Source: Lacticaseibacillus parakribbianus (GTDB lineage: Bacteria > Bacillota > Bacilli > Lactobacillales > Lactobacillaceae). Taken from it: a stretch of DNA of 64,000 bases. This document shows positions 1 to 8,665 of the stretch, piece after piece. The translations under genes were made by a program, and so were the position numbers. Position 1 is the stretch's first letter. Each line of letters opens with the position of its first letter. A model generated the notes under the pieces. That model did not search any database and was not told the origin of the DNA. It worked only from the letters and a program-made list of their open reading frames with translations. The DNA is taken from NCBI RefSeq assembly GCF_025490915.1, contig NZ_JANQBA010000002.1:124001-188000 (forward strand), read 5' to 3'.

Positions 1-149
<149 letters not shown>

Positions 150-159
150 CTAAAGGTTC

Positions 160-219
160 GTTCGTATAGCTTACGAACAAGATTCAGGTTCATCATAACG
201 TATTTTGCGGCGAACGCAA
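160..219 (-). promoter_or_regulatory. Promoter and operator-like inverted repeat of the GH43 gene
   Basis: Read on the minus strand, TTGCGT (214-219) and TATGAT (192-197) are separated by 16 nt. Just downstream, at the expected transcript start, lies the perfect inverted repeat GTTCGTA-TAGCT-TACGAAC (160-178), followed by the GGAGG of the gene. The position suits a repressor operator. Which protein binds is not visible; the adjacent AraC regulator or a distant xylose repressor are candidates. Confidence 0.6.
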
Positions 220-245
220 GCGCATTCATTTTGGGGCGGCGACAC

Positions 246-275
246 AAAAAACGCGCCCCTTATTGAAGGAACGCG
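246..275 (-). terminator. Terminator of the AraC regulator gene
   Basis: On the minus strand an 8-bp stem (252-259 with 268-275, two G-T pairs) is followed by a run of six T (246-251). It lies about 80 nt after the regulator stop codon. Confidence 0.75.
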
Positions 276-355
276 CGAAAAATATTGTGGCAACCGGCCG
301 CCACCGTGCCCGACCCGCACCGGCCGCCACCGGCTTGCGCCAGACATCGCGCGGC

Positions 356-1240
356 TCACCCCTTGTGCTGCGTCGCGGCGCGGTAGGCGCGAGGCGTCTG
401 GTGGCAGCGGCGCAAGAAGAGCTTGTTGAAGTAAGAGATGTTGTTGAAGCCGACCTGCCCGGCGATTTCCCCCACCGCAAGCGACGTGTCGCGCAGCCGG
501 GCCTGGGCCTGCTCGATGCGCTGGTCGTTGAGGTAATCCGTCACCGTCGCCTTGGTCGCAGCCTTGAAAATTCGGCACAGGTGGCTCTTGCTCAGGCTGA
601 ATTCGTCGGCCAGCCCCGCCAGCGTCAAGGGCTCCGCGTAATGGGTGCGAATGGTCGCCATCACGGCCTTGGCCAAGTCGACATGGGCGCTTGGCACCGA
701 AGCGGCCGGGGTCACGCCCAGCCGCGCCGCCCACAGCGCCGCCCAGACCAAGTAGAGCTGGGCTTTCACCGCCAGCTCAAAGCCCGGCTGCTCCGCCGTG
801 CCGCTGACGCGAATCGCATCGAGGGCCCGGCGCAGCGCCCGGTAAGCGGCATCGGCCGGGGCGAATCGCACCGGCAGCGTCACCCGCCGCTGCAGCACCG
901 GATCCAAGTAGCGCTGCTGTACCGCGTCGGGGGCCGCCGAGCGGATGAACACCGGGTCAAAGACGATCGCGTAAAAACCAAAGGGGGTGCCGACCGGGGC
1001 GGTGATCGCATGGAGCTGATCGGGCAAGAGCAGCGCGATGTCACCCAGGCCAAGCGCCACCGTCTGGCCGTCGACGTGCAGCGCCGCTTCCCCTTCCATC
1101 ACCACCAGCAGCTCGCACTCCGGGTGCCAGTGGGCCGGCACCCGCTCGCTGCGCAGCGCATCGGTGGTGAATTCATGCACCCGCAGCGGGAACAGCGCGG
1201 TACCGTGGGGTTCTTGTTCGCGTAAGGTCAGATTGGGCAT
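356..1240 (-). CDS. AraC family transcriptional regulator (xyloside locus)
   Basis: A 294-residue regulator. The N-terminal half is a cupin sugar-binding fold (HWHPECELLVVMEGEA, then LGLGDIALLLPDQLHAI). The C-terminal 100 residues carry the two helix-turn-helix motifs of the AraC family (LADEFSLSKSHLCRIFKAAT and VGEIAGQVGFNNISYFNKLF). The start is supported by GAGGAGG about 5 nt upstream. It sits between the GH43 gene (same strand, downstream) and the divergent GH31 gene, so it probably controls xyloside breakdown, most often as a sugar-responsive activator in this family. The inducer cannot be read from the sequence. Confidence 0.92.
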   Translation of the reverse strand: MPNLTLREQEPHGTALFPLRVHEFTTDALRSERVPAHWHPECELLVVMEGEAALHVDGQTVALGLGDIALLLPDQLHAITAPVGTPFGFYAIVFDPVFIRSAAPDAVQQRYLDPVLQRRVTLPVRFAPADAAYRALRRALDAIRVSGTAEQPGFELAVKAQLYLVWAALWAARLGVTPAASVPSAHVDLAKAVMATIRTHYAEPLTLAGLADEFSLSKSHLCRIFKAATKATVTDYLNDQRIEQAQARLRDTSLAVGEIAGQVGFNNISYFNKLFLRRCHQTPRAYRAATQHKG

Positions 1241-1326
1241 GGCGGCCTCCTCGTCAATATCGTGTTAGAAGTGGTCAATTTCATTCAAGTCTCTCGCCAC
1301 TTCATGCCTTATATTAGCACTATAAG

Positions 1327-1342
1327 TGATTTCGCGAAATCA
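1327..1342. promoter_or_regulatory. Perfect 16-bp palindrome in the GH31 5' region
   Basis: TGATTTCGCGAAATCA is a perfect palindrome lying between a possible -10 (TATATT near 1309, or TATAAG at 1321) and the GGAGG of the GH31 gene at 1358-1362. The position fits an operator. It does not resemble the inverted repeat upstream of the GH43 gene. Confidence 0.45.
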
Positions 1343-1368
1343 TCAACGTGTTAATACGGAGGCAAATC

Positions 1369-3366
1369 ATGCAATACACCAACGATAACGGGGCCCTTGT
1401 GATCGGCCACCAGAACGAAACACTGCGGCTGGAGGCCTGGGGCCAAGATGCCCTGCGCGTTCGCGTCACCGAGTACCCGACCTTCACGCCCAACGACTGG
1501 GCGCTGAGCGAACCGGTGCCGGCTGCCCAGCGCCAAGCCGACATCACCATCGATGAGGCGGCCGGCACCGCCGTGATCGAAAACGGGCGGCTTAAAGCGA
1601 CGGTCAACGCGGCCGGGGTCCTGAGCTTTTTCAAGGACGGCAAGCTGATCTTGCGCGAGTACTACCGCTCGTACTTTGGCACCGAAAGCGACGAGTCGCG
1701 TTGCCTGAAGATCATCGCCCGCGACTGGAAACCGATTGTCGGCGGCGACTACGGGCTGACCTTGCGCTTTGATTCCAACGACGGCGAGAAGATTTTTGGC
1801 ATGGGCCAGTACCAGCAAAAGTACCTGGACCTCAAAGGCTGCACCCTGGAGCTTGCCCAGCGCAACTCCCAGGTCACCGTACCCTTCGCCGTGTCGAGCC
1901 TGGGCTACGGCTTCTTGTGGAACCACCCCGGCGTCGGTTCCGTCACCTTCGGCAAGAACATGACCGAGTGGCACGCGGATGCGACCAAGCAGCTGGACTA
2001 CTGGCTGACCGTCGCCGATGACCCGGCCCACATCGTCGAGAACTACACGGCCGTGACCGGCCGGGCCCCGGCCGTGCCGGACAAGCTGCTCGGGCTGTGG
2101 CAATCGAAGCTGCGCTACCGCACCCAAGACGAGGTGCTGGACGTCGCCCGTAAGTACCAGAAGCTCGGCATTCCGCTGGACATCATCGTCATCGACTTCT
2201 TCCACTGGACCCGCCAAGGCGATTGGCACTTCGACCGCGACTACTGGCCGGATCCCAAGGCGATGTGCGACGAGCTGCACGCGATGGGCACCAAGGTCGT
2301 CGTCTCCGTCTGGCCATCGGTGGACCGCAAGTCCGAGAACTTCGGCGAGATGTACGACAAGGGCTACCTGATTCGCACCGAACGCGGCTCGATTCAGACC
2401 TACGACTTCCAAGGCGACTGCCTGGAGATTGACTGCACCAACCCGGCGGCTCGCAAGTTCATCTGGGAAAAGTGCAAGCAAAACTACTACGATTTTGGCA
2501 TCGACGCCTTTTGGCTGGACAACGCCGAGCCCGACTACGCGGTCTACGACTACGACAACTACCGCTACTACCTCGGCCCAGCGCTTGAGGTCACCAACAT
2601 CTACCCGCAGCTGTACGTGCGGGCCTTCGAAGACGGCATCGAGGCCGAGCATCCCGGCCAGCCGCGCCTGCACCTGGTGCGGTCCGGCTGGGCCGGTAGC
2701 CAAAAGTACTCGACGTTGATCTGGTCCGGTGACGTGCCGAGCACCTTCGCCGCGCTTGAAGACCAGGTGGCCGCCGGGTTGAACATGGGCCTGGCCGGCA
2801 TCCCTTGGTGGACCACCGACATCGGCGGCTTCATGACCGACGACGTCAAGGATCCGGGCTTCAAGGAGCTGCTGTTGCGGTGGTTCGAGTTCGCCGTATA
2901 CACCCCGTTCGTGCGGATGCACGGCGACCGCGGTCCCCACGACATTCCGGCGCTGTCCGACTCCGATCACGGCGGCGGCAGCCTTTACACCGGGCATCCC
3001 AACGAGCTGTGGAGCTACGGCGACGACGCCTTTGCCATCATGAAGGACCAGCTGAAGATTCGCGACGGCCTCAAGCCTTACGTCGCCGACCTCTTCAAGC
3101 AGGCCACCGCCACCGGTGCCCCGCTGTTGCGGACCATGTTCTACGAGTTCCCGGATGACCCGAAGGCCTGGGAGCTGCAGGACCAGTACATGTTCGGTGC
3201 CGACTACCTGGTGGCGCCGGTGCTTCACGCCGGTGAGCGCAGCCGCAGCGTCTACCTGCCGGCCGGTTCTTGGCAAAACGTCGACGACGGCCAGACTTAC
3301 GCCGGCGGCCAAACCGTCACGGCGGCCGCCCCGCTCGAACGCATTCCGGTGTTCAAGCGCCTGTAA
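1369..3366 (+). CDS. GH31 alpha-xylosidase / alpha-glucosidase family enzyme
   Basis: A 665-residue glycoside hydrolase family 31 enzyme with no signal peptide, hence probably cytoplasmic. The nucleophile region is DAFWLDNAEPD (Asp384 likely), resembling the WLDxTEPE motif of alpha-xylosidases. The candidate acid/base Asp lies in HGDRGPHD near residue 520, and the family segment LAGIPWWTTDIGGF precedes it. GH31 alpha-xylosidases remove xylose from xyloglucan or isoprimeverose, which suits the neighbouring GH43 gene and AraC regulator, but alpha-glucosidase activity cannot be excluded. An in-frame GTG lies at 1348, but the ATG at 1369 is correctly spaced from GGAGG. A terminator follows directly. 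Confidence 0.93.
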   Translation: MQYTNDNGALVIGHQNETLRLEAWGQDALRVRVTEYPTFTPNDWALSEPVPAAQRQADITIDEAAGTAVIENGRLKATVNAAGVLSFFKDGKLILREYYRSYFGTESDESRCLKIIARDWKPIVGGDYGLTLRFDSNDGEKIFGMGQYQQKYLDLKGCTLELAQRNSQVTVPFAVSSLGYGFLWNHPGVGSVTFGKNMTEWHADATKQLDYWLTVADDPAHIVENYTAVTGRAPAVPDKLLGLWQSKLRYRTQDEVLDVARKYQKLGIPLDIIVIDFFHWTRQGDWHFDRDYWPDPKAMCDELHAMGTKVVVSVWPSVDRKSENFGEMYDKGYLIRTERGSIQTYDFQGDCLEIDCTNPAARKFIWEKCKQNYYDFGIDAFWLDNAEPDYAVYDYDNYRYYLGPALEVTNIYPQLYVRAFEDGIEAEHPGQPRLHLVRSGWAGSQKYSTLIWSGDVPSTFAALEDQVAAGLNMGLAGIPWWTTDIGGFMTDDVKDPGFKELLLRWFEFAVYTPFVRMHGDRGPHDIPALSDSDHGGGSLYTGHPNELWSYGDDAFAIMKDQLKIRDGLKPYVADLFKQATATGAPLLRTMFYEFPDDPKAWELQDQYMFGADYLVAPVLHAGERSRSVYLPAGSWQNVDDGQTYAGGQTVTAAAPLERIPVFKRL

Positions 3367-3389
3367 CCCGCAGCTTAACGTCTGATTCG

Positions 3390-3417
3390 CCCCTTCGCCC
3401 CCTCGCGAAGGGGTTTT
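3390..3417 (+). terminator. Terminator of the GH31 gene
   Basis: A 9-bp perfect stem, CCCCTTCGC with GCGAAGGGG, and a 6-nt loop, followed by TTTT, 24 nt after the stop codon. Confidence 0.85.
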
Positions 3418-3562
3418 GGCGTGAGCGAAATCTTCTATATAAATAGACACATTGTGTCCGACGCCGCTTGCCCCTGTTATCGCCGGCGTGAATCAAGTAG
3501 AATGAAGTTATACAACCGCTGGCGGCCGAATCGGTCGCCGCTTGGGGAAAGCGGGTCGTCAC

Positions 3563-4705
3563 GTGAGCGAAGCCACATGGGTCACCTTGAGTTTTGCGTT
3601 CAGCACGGTCACCAACCTGGTGGTGCTGTTCGGTATTTTATCTTTCATCTACTGGATTTGGGGCAACAAGACCCCGCTGGTCGCCAAGTACCACGACCTG
3701 CTAGAGATCCTGCTGGCCGCGGCCTACACCGGCTACGCGCTGGTGCTGGCGGCCTTGAACAGCCACTTCACTACACCGCTGCTCGGGCTGCACTGGACCG
3801 GGCTGAACCTGCTGGTGGTCGCGATCTTCATCTTCGATCTGCTGTTGGCCAACCGCTGGCAGTTCGCCATCGGGGTGCTGGAGACGCTGGGCTACGCCTG
3901 GTTCATGGGCGGCCGACCGACGCCGGCCGTCCTGGCGCTGCTCGCCGGGCTGATTCTGGTGCAGGCCTTCGCCAGTTTTGGCGGCTACCGCTTCTGGCGC
4001 AACCACGCGGTGATGCTGGGCAGCCTGGCGCTGGCCGGGGTCCTGGCGATGGGGCTGATGTGGGTGATCGGCGGCAGCCTGGACTTTGCCGGCTTTTGGT
4101 CGCGGCAGATCATCGCCTTCGTGGTGATCGCCGTCGGGGCCTACGAGTACTTCCGGATGCTGCTGGTGAGCCAGCTGCGCGTCGAGTCGCAGATCGAGCT
4201 GGACGAGCTGACCGGGCTGAAGAATTTTCGCACCTTCGACCACGACATGCACACCCGCTACGCCGGCTACCGCCAAAACGGCACCGGCCTGACGCTACTG
4301 GAGCTTGACATCGACTGGTTCAAGCGGATCAACGACACCTACGACCACCTCGTCGGCAACGCGGTGCTCAAGGGCGTCGGCCAGGCCACCGCGGCCTTCG
4401 CCCAGGCCCTGCCGCAAACCGCCGCGGCCTACCGGCTGGGCGGCGAGGAGTTTTGCATCGCCGTCACCGCCCTGCCCCAAGACGCAGCGCTTGGGGTCGC
4501 CCAGGCGCTGAAGGCCAAGCTCGACGCCTTGACCTTCACGGCAGACGGCGCCGCCTTTTCGATCACGGTGTCCGTCGGCCTCGCCGAGGCGATTCCCGCC
4601 GACCTCAACTACCTGGATGTCTACAAGCGCGTCGACCACTTCCTGTACGAGGCCAAACGCGCCGGCCGCGACCGGCTGAACATCGGGGGGCGGATTGTGG
4701 CGTGA
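3563..4705 (+). CDS. Membrane-bound diguanylate cyclase (GGDEF protein)
   Basis: A roughly 380-residue protein. The N-terminal 200 residues form about six hydrophobic segments (for example VTNLVVLFGILSFIYWIW and LNLLVVAIFIFDLLL). A GGDEF domain follows, with ELTGLKNFRTFDHDM, the metal-binding LDIDWFKRINDTYDH and active-site GGEEF at residues 293-297. These residues predict synthesis of cyclic di-GMP from two GTP. The product-inhibition I-site (RxxD just before GGEEF) is absent. The start is uncertain: GTG at 3563 follows a purine-rich GGAAAGCGGG, while an in-frame TTG at 3542 would add seven residues. It appears monocistronic, with terminators on both sides. No EAL or PilZ protein is visible in the window. 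Confidence 0.9.
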   Translation: MSEATWVTLSFAFSTVTNLVVLFGILSFIYWIWGNKTPLVAKYHDLLEILLAAAYTGYALVLAALNSHFTTPLLGLHWTGLNLLVVAIFIFDLLLANRWQFAIGVLETLGYAWFMGGRPTPAVLALLAGLILVQAFASFGGYRFWRNHAVMLGSLALAGVLAMGLMWVIGGSLDFAGFWSRQIIAFVVIAVGAYEYFRMLLVSQLRVESQIELDELTGLKNFRTFDHDMHTRYAGYRQNGTGLTLLELDIDWFKRINDTYDHLVGNAVLKGVGQATAAFAQALPQTAAAYRLGGEEFCIAVTALPQDAALGVAQALKAKLDALTFTADGAAFSITVSVGLAEAIPADLNYLDVYKRVDHFLYEAKRAGRDRLNIGGRIVA

Positions 4706-4738
4706 GCCCACACCCACACCTGAACAACAAGCAAACGC

Positions 4739-4767
4739 GCCTGACCACAACCGGGGTCAGGCTTTTT
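4739..4767 (+). terminator. Terminator of the diguanylate cyclase gene
   Basis: Stem GCCTGAC with GTCAGGC and a 10-nt loop, followed by TTTTT. Confidence 0.85.
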
Positions 4768-4797
4768 GTCGCCGGCCGAAAAAAGCGCAATTGCCGC

Positions 4798-4828
4798 TTG
4801 CCTTAGACCCGCTCCAAGGTGCTATGCT
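4798..4828 (+). promoter_or_regulatory. MerR-type promoter of the alcohol dehydrogenase gene
   Basis: TTGCCT (4798-4803) and TATGCT (4823-4828) are separated by an over-long 19-bp spacer. That spacer contains most of the inverted repeat CCTTAGACCCGCTCCAAGG (4801-4819). Long spacers with a dyad inside are the hallmark of promoters activated by MerR proteins. Nearly the same promoter precedes the merR gene at 36944, so that protein is the likely regulator. Confidence 0.75.
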
Positions 4829-4981
4829 AACGGCAGTCGGTGTGGTGGGGCAAGACACGTCCCCCGCATCCTCGCCGCGCAATGCCGACGCCGGCCGAAG
4901 CCCGGTCGGCGCTTCACGACGGCGCGGCGCCGCAACAGCATACCCGCACCATTCCAACACCCAAAACACGGAGGTCGCACG

Positions 4982-6022
4982 ATGAAAGACACCATTTTTG
5001 TTAAACCCGGTCAGGTCGCCATTGAGGACGTCGCCAAGCCGACGCTTCAAGCCCCGGACGACGTGATCATTCGCGTCGTTCGGGCCTGCGTCTGCGGCTC
5101 CGACCTCTGGGGCTTCCGCGGCCAAGACGACGTGGCCGCCCACTCCCAAAACAGCGGCCACGAGGCGATCGGCGTGGTCGAAGCCGTCGGTGACGCCATC
5201 ACCACGCTGGTGCCCGGCGACTTCGTAATCGCGCCGTTCACCCACGGCTGCGGCCACTGCGCCGCCTGCCGCGCCGGGTTCGAGGGCGGCTGCCTCAGCC
5301 ACGCCGACAACTTCAGCGACGGCGCCCAGGCCGAATACATGCGCTACCAGCACGGCGAGTGGTCCCTGATCAAGGTGCCGGGCAAGCCGGAGGACTACAG
5401 CGAGGCGATGCTCAAGTCGCTTTTGGCCCTGGCCGACGTGATGGCCACCGGTTACCACGCCGCCCGGGTCGCCCGGGTTCAGGCCGGTGACACCGTGGTG
5501 GTCGTCGGCGACGGCGCGGTCGGGCTGTGCGGCGTGATTGCGGCCAAAATGCGCGGCGCCAAGCGCATCATCGCGATGAGCCGCCACGCCGACCGCCAGG
5601 CCCTGGCGCAGGAATTCGGCGCCACGGACATCGTCGCCGAACGCGACGACGCCGGGGTCGCTCACGTAATGGCCTTGACCCAAGGCGTTGGCGCCGATGC
5701 GGTGCTGGAGTGCGTCGGCACGGAACAAGCCGTCGCCACCGCCGTCAAGTGCGGCCGCCCAGGCGCCACCGTCGGCCGCGTCGGGGTGCCGCACAACCCG
5801 AAGATGGACCTGACGCCGCTTTTCTACCGCAACACCAGCATCGCCGGGGGCCCGGCCTCGGTCACCACCTACGACAAAAAGCTGCTGCTGGACGCCGTGC
5901 TCAAGGGTGAGATTCACCCAGGCAAGGTCTTCACCAAGTCCTTCAAGCTGGCCGACATCCAGGCCGCCTACGAGGCGATGGACCGCCGCGAGGCCATCAA
6001 GTCCTACATCATTGTCGCCTAG
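4982..6022 (+). CDS. Zinc-dependent alcohol dehydrogenase (MDR family)
   Basis: A 346-residue medium-chain dehydrogenase. Catalytic zinc ligands are visible as Cys38 (CVCGSD) and His60-Glu61 (GHEAIGV). The structural zinc site is Cys90, 93, 96 and 104 (CGHCAAC...GGC). The NAD(P) fold shows VVVVGDGAVGLCGV. Such enzymes interconvert alcohols and aldehydes or ketones. The ATG is preceded by GGAGG (4970-4974), and a 150-nt untranslated leader separates it from a MerR-type promoter. MerR control of this enzyme type is known from aldehyde-responsive AdhR systems in Bacillus, so aldehyde detoxification is a reasonable inference. The gene stands alone, followed by a strong terminator. Confidence 0.92.
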   Translation: MKDTIFVKPGQVAIEDVAKPTLQAPDDVIIRVVRACVCGSDLWGFRGQDDVAAHSQNSGHEAIGVVEAVGDAITTLVPGDFVIAPFTHGCGHCAACRAGFEGGCLSHADNFSDGAQAEYMRYQHGEWSLIKVPGKPEDYSEAMLKSLLALADVMATGYHAARVARVQAGDTVVVVGDGAVGLCGVIAAKMRGAKRIIAMSRHADRQALAQEFGATDIVAERDDAGVAHVMALTQGVGADAVLECVGTEQAVATAVKCGRPGATVGRVGVPHNPKMDLTPLFYRNTSIAGGPASVTTYDKKLLLDAVLKGEIHPGKVFTKSFKLADIQAAYEAMDRREAIKSYIIVA

Positions 6023-6060
6023 CGCCGCAATCGGGGGCTTTTGACCACCACCCACCCACT

Positions 6061-6102
6061 GCGCCCGACCGCAATCAACGAGATTGCGGTCGGGCGCTTT
6101 TT
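6061..6102 (+). terminator. Terminator of the alcohol dehydrogenase gene
   Basis: A perfect 16-bp stem (6061-6076 with 6082-6097) and a 5-nt loop, followed by TTTTT. Confidence 0.95.
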
Positions 6103-6117
6103 GGGCCGCTTCAACCA

Positions 6118-6162
6118 GTTATTTTCAAAATAACTTGCAACGCGCGACGTGGGTGTTAATAT
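6118..6162 (+). promoter_or_regulatory. Promoter of the egtV-egtU operon with an upstream perfect inverted repeat
   Basis: TTGCAA (6135-6140) and TAATAT (6157-6162) are 16 nt apart. Immediately upstream, touching the -35 box, is the perfect repeat GTTATTTT-C-AAAATAAC (6118-6134). It is AT-rich in a GC-rich setting. Its position suits an activator site or a repressor blocking the -35. The Rrf2 protein encoded by the fourth gene of the operon is one candidate binder. Confidence 0.6.
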
Positions 6163-6202
6163 TAAAACAACAGGTTCGAAAAAGACAAGCGAGGCAGACA
6201 AC

Positions 6203-7141
6203 GTGATCGAATTCATCAACATTACCAAGCAATACACCGAAACGGCCGCCCTGCAGGCCGTCAACCTGCGCGTCGACTCGCACGAGCTGTTCGTGCTGGT
6301 CGGCCCGTCCGGCAGCGGCAAGACGACGCTGCTCAAAACGGTCAACCGGCTGGTCGTGCCGACCAGCGGCCAAGTGTTGCTCGACGGCGTGGACGTCGCC
6401 GCCGGCAACCTGCAGACGCTGCGCCGCCACATCGGCTACGTGCTGCAATCCAGCGCCCTGTTCCCCAACATGACCGTGATGCAAAACGCGGCGGTGCAGC
6501 TGGAGGCGCTGGGCTGGCCCAAGGCGAAGATTCGCCCGCGCCTCGAGCACCTCTTGCGGCTGGTGGATCTGGACCCAAAGCTTTACGCCGACCGCCGCCC
6601 GGCGCAGCTGTCCGGCGGCGAGGCCCAGCGCGTCGGCATCGTTCGCGCCTTGGCGGCCAACCCGACGCTGATGCTGATGGACGAGCCCTTCTCGGCGCTG
6701 GACCCGGTGGCCAAGCGCCAGCTGCAGGCCCTGATTTTGCGGCTGCACCAGCAGCTGGACACCACCATCTTGTTCGTGACGCACGACATGCAAGAGGCGT
6801 TGCGGCTGGCCGATCGCATGGCCGTTTTGCACAACGGCCAGCTGCAGCAGGTCGGCGAGCCCCACGCCATCTTGGCGAGACCGGCCAACGCCTTTGTCGC
6901 CGACTTCTTCAAGGACGTGAGCGCAAGCGAGCGCGACTTGGCCCAGGTGCTGGCGGCCGGCTTCGGGGTACCGCGCTCAGGCGGCGGCGAGCCCTGGGCC
7001 GCTGGCGCTTCGATCTACGATTGGGCGGCGGCGCTGCAGGCGAATCCGACCCTGGTCGTGCAGGTCGCAGGCCGTGAGCTACGGTCCGGCGACCTGATCG
7101 GCTACCTGGCCACCCTGGCCAAGGAGGCGGCGCATGCTTAA
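6203..7141 (+). CDS. egtV: ABC transporter ATPase, OpuCA/EgtV type
   Basis: A 312-residue ATPase of the quaternary amine / ergothioneine uptake family. It has Walker A GPSGSGKT (residues 34-41), Q-loop YVLQSSALFP, signature LSGGEAQR, Walker B LMLMDEPFSALD and H-loop FVTHDM. GTG at 6203 was chosen because GAGG lies 8 nt upstream and the protein then begins at the family's usual IEFINITKQY. An ATG at 6149 would lie upstream of the -10 box. The C-terminal 75 residues lack a convincing full CBS pair. The gene overlaps the permease/binding-protein gene by 8 nt. The substrate (ergothioneine, glycine betaine, carnitine or choline) cannot be fixed from the sequence. Confidence 0.9.
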   Translation: MIEFINITKQYTETAALQAVNLRVDSHELFVLVGPSGSGKTTLLKTVNRLVVPTSGQVLLDGVDVAAGNLQTLRRHIGYVLQSSALFPNMTVMQNAAVQLEALGWPKAKIRPRLEHLLRLVDLDPKLYADRRPAQLSGGEAQRVGIVRALAANPTLMLMDEPFSALDPVAKRQLQALILRLHQQLDTTILFVTHDMQEALRLADRMAVLHNGQLQQVGEPHAILARPANAFVADFFKDVSASERDLAQVLAAGFGVPRSGGGEPWAAGASIYDWAAALQANPTLVVQVAGRELRSGDLIGYLATLAKEAAHA

Positions 7142-8663
7142 CCAAACGCTAGAATACATTCACGCCAACGGCCACGAGCTGCTCGTCGCCTTGGGCCAGC
7201 ACGTCGCAGTGGCGCTGATCGCCACGCTCATCACCATCGTCATCGCGATTCCCCTGGCGATTGCCTTGATGAACCACCGCCGCGCCGGCGAGTTCGTGCT
7301 GCAGGTCGCAAGCATCATCCAGACCATCCCCAGCCTCGCGATTCTCGGTCTCTTGATCCCCTTCGTCGGCATCGGCACGGTGCCGGCGATCATCGCGCTG
7401 GTGCTGTACGCGATCATGCCGGTTTTCCAAAATACATACGCCGGGCTGACCAACATCGACCCGCTGTTGATTGAGGCCGCCGACGCGATGGGGGTCTCCC
7501 GCCGCTACAAGCTGCTGCGGGTTCAGCTGCCGCTGGCCGCCCCGATGATCATCTCCGGCATCCGCATCGGGGTCGTGATGATCATCGGTACCGCGACGCT
7601 GGCCGCCTTGATCGGCGGCGGCGGCCTGGGGACCTACATCCTGCTGGGGATTCAAAGCAACAACAACGCCGCGCTTTTGATCGGCGCGGTGCTGTCGGCG
7701 GCCCTGGCCCTGATCGCCAGCGGCCTGATCAAGCTGCTCGCCCGGGTGAAGCTGCGCCACCTTTTGGCTGGCCTGGCGGCGCTCGTGGTGGTGGGCGGCG
7801 GCGCTTACGCCACCGTGGCCCTCACGGCGCCGCGAACCGAGACCATCACGATCGCCGGCAAAATGGGCGGCGAACCGGAGATTTTGATCAACCTGTACCA
7901 GGACCTGATTGCGGCCGACCAGCCGCACCTCAAAGTCGTGCTCAAGCGCAACTTCGGCGGCACCAGCTTCTTGTTCAAGGCGCTGAAGGCCAAGCAGATC
8001 GACATCTACCCCGAATTCACCGGCACCGTGCTGCAGTCTTTGGTCAAGCACCCCAAGGCGATCAGCCACGACCCGACTCAAGCCTATCAAGACGGCAAGG
8101 CGGCGCTTGCCGAACAGTTTGGCATGACGCTCCTGCCGCCGATGGCCTACCAAAACGGCTACGGCCTGACCGTCACCGCCCAGACCGCCGCCCAGTACCA
8201 CCTCAAGACCATCGCCGACCTGGCCGCGCATCCCGAGCTTCGCGCCGGCTTTGACCCCGATTTTTACCAGCAGTCGGACGGCTACCCCGGCCTGCAAAAG
8301 GCCTACCACCTGGCCTTCACGAACGTCAAAACCATGGAGCCCTCGCTGCGCTACCAGGCGCTGGCCCAAGGCGACCTCGACGTCACCGACGCCTACACCA
8401 CCGACCCGCAGATTCAAAAGTACCACCTAGTGCTGCTCAAGGACACCCAGGCCTTTTTCCCGCCGTACCAAGGGTCGCCGCTGATGCTGACCAGCTTCGC
8501 CAAGGCGCATCCGCAGGTGGTGCGAAGCCTCAACCGCCTGAAGGGCCGCATCTCGACGCAAGACATGCAGCGGATGAACTACCAGGTGACCGTCGAGCAC
8601 CAAAAGGCCGCCACCGTCGCGCGGCGCTACCTAAAGACGCACCACTTACTAAAGGAGGACTGA
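7134..8663 (+). CDS. egtU: ABC permease fused to substrate-binding domain (OpuCB-CC / EgtU type)
   Basis: A 509-residue fusion. Residues 1-215 are a permease with about six membrane helices and the EAA-type loop EAADAMGVSRRYKLLRVQLP. Residues 230-509 are an OpuAC/EgtU-like binding domain (ITIAGKMGGEPEILINLYQ, NFGGTSFLFKALK, IYPEFTGTVLQ). A transmembrane helix near 205-225 tethers the binding domain outside the membrane. Fused proteins of this form are known as EgtU (ergothioneine) in streptococci and BilEB in Listeria. It overlaps the ATPase gene by 8 nt and is followed after 2 nt by the oxidoreductase gene, so all are probably co-translated. Confidence 0.9.
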   Translation: MLNQTLEYIHANGHELLVALGQHVAVALIATLITIVIAIPLAIALMNHRRAGEFVLQVASIIQTIPSLAILGLLIPFVGIGTVPAIIALVLYAIMPVFQNTYAGLTNIDPLLIEAADAMGVSRRYKLLRVQLPLAAPMIISGIRIGVVMIIGTATLAALIGGGGLGTYILLGIQSNNNAALLIGAVLSAALALIASGLIKLLARVKLRHLLAGLAALVVVGGGAYATVALTAPRTETITIAGKMGGEPEILINLYQDLIAADQPHLKVVLKRNFGGTSFLFKALKAKQIDIYPEFTGTVLQSLVKHPKAISHDPTQAYQDGKAALAEQFGMTLLPPMAYQNGYGLTVTAQTAAQYHLKTIADLAAHPELRAGFDPDFYQQSDGYPGLQKAYHLAFTNVKTMEPSLRYQALAQGDLDVTDAYTTDPQIQKYHLVLLKDTQAFFPPYQGSPLMLTSFAKAHPQVVRSLNRLKGRISTQDMQRMNYQVTVEHQKAATVARRYLKTHHLLKED

Positions 8664-8665
8664 CC

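Noticed and set aside
1351-3450. Long open frame of 699 codons antisense to the GH31 gene
   Set aside because: High GC removes stop codons on the opposite strand. The translation is a low-diversity Val/Gly/His/Arg-rich shadow with no family motif, and the GH31 gene is unambiguous. The same applies to antisense frames such as 4757-6055 and 22731-23993.
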